NCBI GenBank assembly: GCA_043424675.1
Contig: JBHWPB010000067.1
Coordinates: 1 to 6,161 of the forward strand
DNA from: JBHWPB01 sp043424675
GTDB taxonomy: Bacteria; Bacillota; Bacilli; Lactobacillales; Carnobacteriaceae_A
Direction: 5' to 3'
Length of the DNA: 6,161 bases
Shown: positions 1-4,852 of the stretch, one piece after another
Layout: each line of letters opens with the position of its first letter
Position numbering within the stretch: position 1 is the stretch's first letter
The notes under the pieces: model-generated
The model's input: the letters and a program-made list of their open reading frames with translations, nothing else
Database searches by the model: none
What the model was told of the DNA's origin: nothing
Translations under genes and position numbers: made by a program

Positions 1-439
1 AGCTCCTCTTAGCATCTTCGTGAATATAACGAATTCTGATATACTCCAATAACAAATCTTGAAAGAACCACAGCGCTCCAGTCCCATCGGTTAAAGCGTG
101 AAAGACCTCCAGGTAGATATCTGAACCCTGATACAAGACACGAAACAGTAAATTTCTTCTGCCAGATTGATAGATGGGTGTGCAAGGTGGTTCGGTTTCA
201 GGGCGTACTTTCGGCTCTCTCTCGCTCTTTTCTAAATAATACCAAAAAATCCCTCGTCTCATCACACTGTGGAATAGAGGATAGTCTTGGTATACTTTGT
301 CGAGCGCTTTTTGTAGGACGTCAGGGTCCACCTTATCCTTCATTGTTGCTGACATTCGAAAGACTTTCGTATCTCTTTCATTTTGGGCTGCTAGAAAAAT
401 ATTCGATGCGTTGTCCAATCGCACCCAGTCGCTTGCCAT
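1..439 (-). CDS. Alcohol acetyltransferase / condensation-like acyltransferase, N-terminal part (cut by window edge)
   Basis: The minus-strand frame from ATG at 439-437 stays open for 146 codons to the left edge, so only the N-terminal part is present. The protein begins MASDWVRLDN and shows the features of the CoA-dependent acyltransferase/condensation superfamily: an N-terminal segment 'LDNASNIFLAAQ', a helix at about residues 38-50 followed by 'YPLFHSVM', and the catalytic HxxxDG motif as H114-A-L-T-D118-G119, followed by 'GALWFFQDLL'. His114 would be the general base that activates the hydroxyl or amine acceptor for acyl transfer. Full-length members are roughly 400 residues or more, so about two thirds is missing. 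A strong Shine-Dalgarno (GGAGGG, 6 nt before ATG) fixes the start. The gene sits 15 bp after the hydrolase stop, so the two are almost certainly co-transcribed. From general memory, such acyltransferases in Bacilli are often paired with a hydrolase of this kind. The true acceptor is unknown; 'alcohol acetyltransferase' is only a family label. Confidence 0.82.
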   Translation of the reverse strand, partial: MASDWVRLDNASNIFLAAQNERDTKVFRMSATMKDKVDPDVLQKALDKVYQDYPLFHSVMRRGIFWYYLEKSEREPKVRPETEPPCTPIYQSGRRNLLFRVLYQGSDIYLEVFHALTDGTGALWFFQDLLLEYIRIRYIHEDAKRS

Positions 440-454
440 GAGATTCCCTCCAGT

Positions 455-1369
455 TTAGTTGTCTAAAAATTTATGTATAGTGGCGTAAGCTTCTTCTACG
501 GGTCTTGAAAAGGTGGGAAGGGATATAAACCCATGAACACTGTCTTCAACCCGGTGTACTTCGACAGTGTTTCCCGCTGCTTCTAAAGCTTCTCCATAAG
601 CTTCTCCTTCGTCTCTCAATGGATCGTGTTCAGCCGTGATAACAAGTGTATCAGGTTGTCCTGTTAAATCGAAAGCCATGAGCGGAGACACGAAGCGTTC
701 TTTTCGTTGCTCTTCGTCTGGTACATAATTTTCCATATATTCTTGAATCTTCTTGCTTGTCAGACCGTATTCATACCCTTTTGTTTCGATCGATTCAAAC
801 GGAGAGCTTGAAGTGTGGTCCCAGTAAGTTAAAGGATATAACAGGATTTGATAGTCTGGTAATTTTTTATTTTCTTCTTTTAGTTTCAAAGAAACTCCAG
901 CAGCTAAATTTCCGCCTGCAGAATCCCCCATTATAATCCATTCTTGGTTTATCTGGGTCTGTTCCCTTTCCATCAATTCTTGAACAGCATAATAGCAATC
1001 TTCAAAAGGGATAGGATACTGGTATTCTGGTGCTAAACGATAGTCTATAGAATAAACGATCATATTGAATTCATCTGCGATATTCTGACAAGCTTGAGAA
1101 TAGGTATCGATGTTCCCGATCGTCCACCCTCCTCCATGGATGTAGATAATAGATTTATTTGTTGTGGGCGCAAGCGCTGGAAAGAAAACACGAATAGGAA
1201 TCTCGTGATGATCTTCCTTAGAATAAATTTTCTTATCCAGATAGCGAAAATTATTCTCAGGTTTTTTTGAAAAAAATGATTGAAATTTTCTTACCCATTC
1301 ATAATCTTCTTTCATATCAATCCCCGGATAAGACAAGATGCGTAAAATAAACTTGATAATTGGATTCAT
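455..1369 (-). CDS. Alpha/beta-hydrolase, hormone-sensitive-lipase (abhydrolase_3) family esterase
   Basis: A complete 304-residue protein, normal length for bacterial HSL-family carboxylesterases, which hydrolyse ester bonds of short to medium acyl chains. The oxyanion-hole motif HGGG is at 78-81, the conserved DYRLAPE segment at 109-115, and the nucleophile elbow GDSAGG at 148-153 (Ser150). The acid is Asp249 in 'AEHDPLRDEG' and the catalytic His is His279 in 'VHGF', so the triad is intact. The first 20 residues are hydrophobic and basic (NPIIKFILRILSYPG). This could be the cap/lid helix or a membrane-associating helix; there is no signal-peptidase site, so the enzyme is probably cytosolic. 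The ATG at 1369-1367 is preceded by a G-rich Shine-Dalgarno (GGGGGCG) about 4 nt upstream; Met19 is the next possible start but has no comparable site. It is the first gene of the operon and precedes the acyltransferase, which suggests turnover of the same ester pool or of a product of its partner. The substrate cannot be read from the sequence. Confidence 0.93.
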   Translation of the reverse strand: MNPIIKFILRILSYPGIDMKEDYEWVRKFQSFFSKKPENNFRYLDKKIYSKEDHHEIPIRVFFPALAPTTNKSIIYIHGGGWTIGNIDTYSQACQNIADEFNMIVYSIDYRLAPEYQYPIPFEDCYYAVQELMEREQTQINQEWIIMGDSAGGNLAAGVSLKLKEENKKLPDYQILLYPLTYWDHTSSSPFESIETKGYEYGLTSKKIQEYMENYVPDEEQRKERFVSPLMAFDLTGQPDTLVITAEHDPLRDEGEAYGEALEAAGNTVEVHRVEDSVHGFISLPTFSRPVEEAYATIHKFLDN

Positions 1370-1408
1370 AAGCGCCCCCGATTCTCTGTTGTTTTCTGTC
1401 GTCTGCCT

Positions 1409-1417
1409 ATTTTATCA
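1409..1417 (-). promoter_or_regulatory. Extended -10 promoter of the hydrolase-acyltransferase operon
   Basis: On the minus strand TG-A-TAAAAT forms an extended -10 element (TAAAAT at 1414-1409, TG at 1417-1416), 40 bp before the hydrolase ATG. The -35 at 17 bp spacing (CTTACT, 1437-1432) is poor, which is tolerated by extended -10 promoters. It lies downstream of the cupin terminator, consistent with a separate transcription unit. The call rests on motif reading only. Confidence 0.5.
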
Positions 1418-1455
1418 TGTCTGACAGCTAAAGTAAGCACCAAGAGATGATAAAT

Positions 1456-1487
1456 AAAAAATCCCAGCAGCCTACAGACTGCCAGGA
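1456..1487 (-). terminator. Rho-independent terminator of the cupin gene
   Basis: Read on the minus strand, a 9-bp stem (TCCTGGCAG with CTGCTGGGA, two G-U pairs) encloses an 8-nt loop and is followed directly by six U residues (1461-1456). It begins about 50 bp after the cupin stop codon and lies before the promoter of the next operon, so it isolates the cupin as a single-gene unit. Confidence 0.75.
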
Positions 1488-1537
1488 ATCTACTTCAAAT
1501 AGATATTGAATTAACATTTGCTTCCAATAAAAATATT

Positions 1538-2044
1538 TTATCTCCAGTACTTATCGATATCTCTAGGAGATCCTGTCACAGGATCAGTCAAAGGCAGCTC
1601 GACTTGATCGATATTTTCTTTGATGGCTTCATAATCACTTGCCTCACCATATTGCATGTCGAGATTTTCTCCATTCTCTGGGTAAGCTCCAACGACCTCA
1701 AAGTTTTCAGAACCGCCCAGCCTTTTATGTGCGGTGCCTGCTGGAAGTAGAATCACATCGCCTCTCCTGAAAGTCTTCATCTCTCCATGCGGCCCTCCAA
1801 GCTGAAGGGTGACTTCTCCCTTGGTAACAGCTAGCGCTTCGTGAGCGTTGGAGTGAAAGTGATGTTTATCTTTAACGACACCCATCCACCCTTCATCGTA
1901 ACCATTATTTTCAAAGAAGGCGATGACATCATTTGAAGAATAGTCCTCTTCTAGGGCGTCGTTCAGGGCATTTTCGTAATACAAAACAGGGAAAGAACTA
2001 TTAGGGAAAGGTTTGTTTTCAGAAATTTGCATGATCTCTACCAT
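1538..2044 (-). CDS. Single-domain cupin protein (YjlB-like)
   Basis: A 168-residue protein with one complete cupin beta-barrel. Cupin motif 1, G(x)5-HxH-(x)4-E-(x)6-G, runs from G55 to G76 with probable metal ligands His62, His64 and Glu69. Motif 2, G(x)5-PxG-xx-H, runs from G95 to His106 (PAGTAH at 101-106). All four metal-binding residues are present, so it probably holds a divalent metal such as Mn, Fe, Ni or Zn. The conserved blocks 'LQLGG' (80-84) and 'FEVVGAYPENGENLDMQYG' (115-133) match my memory of the Bacillus YjlB family of stand-alone cupins, whose biochemical role is not established. The first ATG is chosen because GGAGGAG lies 7 nt upstream; Met5 would sit too far away. The gene has its own promoter and terminator, so it looks monocistronic. 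The reaction (isomerase, dioxygenase or sensor) cannot be told from motifs alone. Confidence 0.9.
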   Translation of the reverse strand: MVEIMQISENKPFPNSSFPVLYYENALNDALEEDYSSNDVIAFFENNGYDEGWMGVVKDKHHFHSNAHEALAVTKGEVTLQLGGPHGEMKTFRRGDVILLPAGTAHKRLGGSENFEVVGAYPENGENLDMQYGEASDYEAIKENIDQVELPLTDPVTGSPRDIDKYWR

Positions 2045-2091
2045 TCGTAATCTCCTCCATCATTCCTATTTTGACTCAGTGATCTACTTTC

Positions 2092-2119
2092 AATATAGCA
2101 AGTATTCACTTAAAGTTAA
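2092..2119 (-). promoter_or_regulatory. Sigma-A-type promoter of the cupin gene
   Basis: On the minus strand TTAACT (2119-2114) and TATATT (2097-2092) are separated by 16 bp. They match the -35 at 4 of 6 and the -10 at 5 of 6 positions. The -10 lies about 48 bp before the cupin start codon. Predicted by eye only. Confidence 0.45.
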
Positions 2120-2174
2120 ATGGAAAAGCTTCTAAAGTTCAACTGACCGCTGTAAACAACGCGGCTCTCCAGTA

Positions 2175-2220
2175 GGAAGAATCTCACGGGCGGCTGCTTG
2201 AAAAATAAAAGGCTTCTTCC
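2175..2220 (+). repeat. Short inverted repeat in the cupin/membrane-protein divergent intergenic region
   Basis: GGAAGAA (2175-2181) and TTCTTCC (2214-2220) are perfect 7-bp inverted arms around a 32-nt spacer. They lie between the two divergent promoters, upstream of the plus-strand -35. There is no U-tract, so it is not a terminator for the plus strand. It could be an operator for the divergent pair, or chance. Nothing else recognisable was found in 2120-2232. Confidence 0.25.
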
Positions 2221-2232
2221 AATGTAAATATG

Positions 2233-2260
2233 TTGAATCGCGGCCTCGGTCTGATAATAT
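2233..2260 (+). promoter_or_regulatory. Promoter of the membrane-protein/kinase operon
   Basis: TTGAAT (2233-2238) lies 16 bp before TAATAT (2255-2260). The TGA in front of the latter makes an extended -10 (TG at 2252-2253). The -10 is 35 bp upstream of the predicted GTG start. Assignment is by motif reading. Confidence 0.5.
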
Positions 2261-2294
2261 TAGAGTTATGAGACAGGAAAGGAACGCGATATGA

Positions 2295-3422
2295 GTGAAA
2301 AAAATAAGCATTGGGATCTTAGCTACACCTGAGATGTCTAAAGATATAGCGGATCAATTAGAAGATGAACTTCCTTCGATATTGAATAAGTACATTTCAG
2401 AAGCCATAGATTGGGAGATCGAAACGAAAATAGACAGTATCACCTCTGTGGCTGAAGACTCCGAAAAATTATTGGAAGGTATCACAGAAAGACAAGAAAG
2501 TATGAACTGGGATTTTACTATCTCCTTAACGGATATCCCTTTTTTCTATAATGGTGAGATCTTATTAGGGCGGGTCAACACTGACCATAATATCGTTTTT
2601 TTGTCGCTTCCTGCTTTTGGCTGGTCCCCAGAACAGAGAATTAAAAAAATGGTCCTGCAAGTGATAGAAGATATGTATTATAAAGACAGTGATTACCAGA
2701 AGAGAGAGCGTGACCAAAGATTAAACAATATATTTCTAATAGACAACATTGATAAAGAGAAACAAAAAGAGAAACATGAAATTGTTATACGGTATTTGAT
2801 ATCATCTCGGTTTATGGGGACGCTGACCTTACTGTCTGGGATGACCTATGACAATAAACCCTGGCGATTGATGCCTGCTTTAAAGAGTGTCTTGGCTATC
2901 GCCTTCGCCTCAGGAGCATATGGGATGATTTTCCCTACCTTGTGGCAGCTGAGTTATGAATATTCCTCACCACGACTGATCAGTCTCACACTCCTTTCTG
3001 TCGCCATCTTAATTATGTGGATCATCCAAGCGCATAATTTATGGGAAACAAAAGATGTCAGTAAAGATAATGTCTATCGAAAACTCTATAATACAGCGAC
3101 TATCTCCACCTTGCTAGTTGCGATCATCCTCTTTTACCTTGTATTGTTCGTCCTGTATCTGATCACTTCTTTTTTCCTGGTCGAGCCGCAATTTTTTATG
3201 GAACAAGTGAACATGTCAGACGCTCCTACCCTACTCAATTATCTGCAGCTGGCTTGGATGACTTCCTCTGTCGGAATAATATCAGGAGCGATCGGCGTCG
3301 GCTTGGAGGATGAAGACGTTGTACGAAAAGCGACCTACGGTTACAGGCAGCGACAGAGATATGATAAGATTCAAGAGAGACGCGAAGAGGAAGGAAAAGA
3401 AGCGAATGCTGACGATGATTAA
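2295..3422 (+). CDS. Four-TM membrane protein of unknown function with N-terminal soluble domain
   Basis: A 375-residue protein. Residues 1-165 form a soluble alpha/beta-like domain: a beta strand at 4-10 (ISIGILA), an acidic helix at 15-30, 'WDFTISLTDIPFF' at 72-84, 'LSLPAFGW' at 103-110, then a charged helix to 165. Four hydrophobic segments follow at about 191-216, 227-247, 268-297 and 317-337, and a highly charged C-terminal tail (338-375) that is probably cytoplasmic. From memory, relatives in Bacilli are sometimes labelled '5,10-methylene-tetrahydrofolate dehydrogenase'; nothing here resembles a folate enzyme, and that label should not be trusted. The frame opens at GTG 2295, directly after an in-frame TGA, so no longer start exists in this frame. 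AAAGGA lies 11 nt upstream, rather far. The kinase gene follows 23 bp later on the same strand. No catalytic motif is recognised. Reality as a gene is well supported by length, TM pattern and organisation; function is unknown. Confidence 0.85.
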   Translation: MKKISIGILATPEMSKDIADQLEDELPSILNKYISEAIDWEIETKIDSITSVAEDSEKLLEGITERQESMNWDFTISLTDIPFFYNGEILLGRVNTDHNIVFLSLPAFGWSPEQRIKKMVLQVIEDMYYKDSDYQKRERDQRLNNIFLIDNIDKEKQKEKHEIVIRYLISSRFMGTLTLLSGMTYDNKPWRLMPALKSVLAIAFASGAYGMIFPTLWQLSYEYSSPRLISLTLLSVAILIMWIIQAHNLWETKDVSKDNVYRKLYNTATISTLLVAIILFYLVLFVLYLITSFFLVEPQFFMEQVNMSDAPTLLNYLQLAWMTSSVGIISGAIGVGLEDEDVVRKATYGYRQRQRYDKIQERREEEGKEANADDD

Positions 3423-3445
3423 AAGAGAGAAAGGAAAACGAGTGT

Positions 3446-4303
3446 ATGGATAAAGAATGGCTGAAGCAACTGCCTCTCGAGACCATTGAAGATATTCACT
3501 CCGTAAGCGGCGGTGACGTGAACGATGCTTATGAAATAGTAAGCGGGGGTAAAAAGTATTTTCTGCTTGTGCAGCCCCATACGGAAAAAGAGTTTTTTCT
3601 TCCGGAAGCTTCAGGACTGGAAGATATGGAGGAGGCGGGGGTGACAGTACCGAAAGTTTATGACATAGGGGAAATCGATGAGGACGCTTATTTCTTAATC
3701 AGTTTTTTAGAAGAAGGAAAATCAGACAGTTACAGCGACCTGGCCAAGATGATCGCTCAGATGCACCGCACTTATAGTGAGAATGGGAAGTTCGGTTACG
3801 ATTACCCTTATCAAGGAAGCCAGATCACTTTTGACAATGACTGGACAGATTCGTGGAACGAACTTTTTGTAGAAAGACGCATGGATGTTTTGCGAAACCA
3901 ACTGGTCCAGAAGAGACAGTGGGATAACGAACAAGACAGAAAGTATCAAAAAGTACGAGCGCTGATGATGGATGAATTTTCGCAACACGAAAGCAAACCT
4001 TCTCTGCTCCATGGAGACTTGTGGGGCGGGAACCATATGTTCTTAACAGATGGGCGCCCTGCCCTATTCGACCCTCACCCTCTCTACGGCGACCGCGAAT
4101 TTGATATCGGTGTTACGACAAGTTTTGGTGTCTATCCCGAAGACTTCTATCAAGCTTATCAAAAATTTTATCCTCTAGCAGAAGGATATGAGAAGCGCCT
4201 GCAATTTTATCGTTTATACATCTTTATGGTTCACTTGCATAAATTCGGGGGCATCTATGAAAAACGGGTAGATCAAACGATGGATCACATCTTATCGCCT
4301 TAA
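3446..4303 (+). CDS. Fructosamine kinase family protein (ketosamine-3-kinase-like)
   Basis: A 285-residue cytosolic protein, full length for the family, with the aminoglycoside/choline-kinase-like fold. Members phosphorylate sugar-amine (Amadori) adducts, which destabilises them and repairs glycated amines. The glycine-rich loop is 'SVSGGDVNDAY' (19-29), the catalytic loop 'LLHGDLWGGN' (187-196, base Asp191, Asn196), and the metal-binding segment 'FDPHPLYGDREFD' (208-220, Asp209). The usual ATP-contacting Lys of the 'F-V-K' strand appears as Leu41 in 'YFLLVQ' (38-43); I recall the same in staphylococcal homologues, so it may be a subfamily trait rather than decay. The ATG at 3446 has AAAGGA about 10 nt upstream. 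It starts 23 bp after the membrane-protein stop with no promoter or terminator between, so the two are probably one operon. No convincing terminator follows, so some transcripts could continue into the HesB-like gene. The physiological substrate is unknown. Confidence 0.92.
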   Translation: MDKEWLKQLPLETIEDIHSVSGGDVNDAYEIVSGGKKYFLLVQPHTEKEFFLPEASGLEDMEEAGVTVPKVYDIGEIDEDAYFLISFLEEGKSDSYSDLAKMIAQMHRTYSENGKFGYDYPYQGSQITFDNDWTDSWNELFVERRMDVLRNQLVQKRQWDNEQDRKYQKVRALMMDEFSQHESKPSLLHGDLWGGNHMFLTDGRPALFDPHPLYGDREFDIGVTTSFGVYPEDFYQAYQKFYPLAEGYEKRLQFYRLYIFMVHLHKFGGIYEKRVDQTMDHILSP

Positions 4304-4359
4304 TCTTTTTTCTGCTCACAAGATGCGAGAACCTTACCTGCTTTATTCTCTGTTATGAG

Positions 4360-4368
4360 TGTTATAAT
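4360..4368 (+). promoter_or_regulatory. Consensus extended -10 promoter of the HesB-like gene
   Basis: TGT followed by a perfect TATAAT (4363-4368) is a full-consensus extended -10. No good -35 is present at 16-18 bp. The start of transcription would fall about 7 nt downstream, inside the 11-bp repeat array, giving a leader of about 65 nt. Confidence 0.65.
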
Positions 4369-4412
4369 GAAAGCGAAGTGAAAGCGAAGTGAAAGCGAAG
4401 TGAAACCGAACC
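4369..4412 (+). repeat. 11-bp tandem direct repeat (three perfect units plus one degenerate) at the HesB-like promoter
   Basis: The unit GAAAGCGAAGT occurs at 4369-4379, 4380-4390 and 4391-4401 without mismatch. A fourth, degenerate copy GAAACCGAACC (8 of 11 matches) follows at 4402-4412. The array begins on the base after TATAAT and so covers the transcription start and early leader. The 11-bp period is close to one helical turn. Each unit contains TGAAAGCG (counting the preceding T), which equals the left half of a CcpA cre site. It could be a stacked operator, a leader element, or a recent replication-slippage expansion. Confidence 0.9.
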
Positions 4413-4439
4413 GGAACAACAAGAGAGGAGATCTGGACA

Positions 4440-4778
4440 ATGACTGATATCAGATTATCACAAGCGGCGATTGACTTTTACAAACATGATATGAATGTCC
4501 CTGAAGATAAAGGAGTCCGTATTAAAGGCAAGGTCTATGGAAGTACAAATGCTCATGAGAATTATTCTGTAGGTATTGAAATAACGGCACCTAAGAATCC
4601 TATAGCTTTAACTGAAGAAGAAGGTCTGACAGTATTTGTTGAACAAGGTGATGAATGGTTTGTGGAAGGCTTAGACTTAGAGATCGACTACGACAGTGAA
4701 GCGGAGATCCCTACTTATCACTTTATCTCAAACGACGGCAGAGACCTCGATGCAACTTCAGGAGCGACGCAATCATAA
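4440..4778 (+). CDS. HesB/YneR-like small protein of the Fe-S biosynthesis domain family, cysteine-free
   Basis: A 112-residue acidic soluble protein resembling the HesB/IscA-like (Fe-S_biosyn) fold. It opens with the typical N-terminal pattern 'I-x-L-S-x-x-A-x-D-F-Y' (4-14), then 'GVRIKGKVYG' (25-34), a central strand 'YSVGIEITAPKNP' (42-54), and 'TVFVEQGDEWFVEGLDLEIDY' (64-84), matching the 'V-x-V-D-...-L-G-x-x-I-D-Y' block of A-type carriers. A-type Fe-S scaffolds use a Cys and a C-terminal CxC to bind cluster or iron; this protein has no cysteine at all, so it cannot be a classical carrier. Its C-terminus 'SNDGRDLDATSGATQS' replaces the CxC region. From memory, Bacilli carry cysteine-poor HesB-like proteins of unknown role (YneR type). 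The start is supported by AGAGGAG, 9 nt before ATG. It has its own promoter and is followed by a strong terminator. Confidence 0.8.
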   Translation: MTDIRLSQAAIDFYKHDMNVPEDKGVRIKGKVYGSTNAHENYSVGIEITAPKNPIALTEEEGLTVFVEQGDEWFVEGLDLEIDYDSEAEIPTYHFISNDGRDLDATSGATQS

Positions 4779-4794
4779 AAATGCTAGTCATCAA

Positions 4795-4829
4795 AAAACT
4801 CCTTCTAAGATCATCTTAGAAGGAGTTTT
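4795..4829. terminator. Bidirectional rho-independent terminator between convergent genes
   Basis: A perfect 16-bp inverted repeat (4795-4810 with 4814-4829) closes a 3-nt loop, TCA. The plus-strand stem ends in TTTTCGTTT; read on the minus strand it ends in six U residues. It lies 16 bp after the HesB-like stop and 23 bp after the stop of the opposing DUF819 gene, so it serves both. Confidence 0.92.
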
Positions 4830-4852
4830 CGTTTATGAGAGCTAGCCCTTAT

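Noticed and set aside
178..441. Plus-strand open frame of 87 codons
   Set aside because: It lies wholly opposite the acyltransferase, has no Shine-Dalgarno or promoter, and its product has no family features; the minus-strand frame carries the HxxxDG motif and a strong ribosome site.
3235..3486. Minus-strand open frame of 83 codons
   Set aside because: Antisense shadow of the end of the membrane protein and start of the kinase; low-complexity Ser/Arg-rich product without support.
3722..4036. Minus-strand open frame of 104 codons
   Set aside because: Antisense to the kinase across its conserved catalytic region; no ribosome site and no recognisable product.
4278..4311. Possible terminator after the kinase (imperfect CGAT-GAT hairpin and a T6 run at 4306-4311)
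   Set aside because: The stem is only 4+3 bp with a mismatch, overlaps the coding end, and is separated from the T-run by about 10 nt, so it does not fit a rho-independent terminator.
4369..4412. CRISPR-like or minisatellite array
   Set aside because: Units are 11 bp, contiguous and without spacers, so this is a simple tandem repeat and not a CRISPR.
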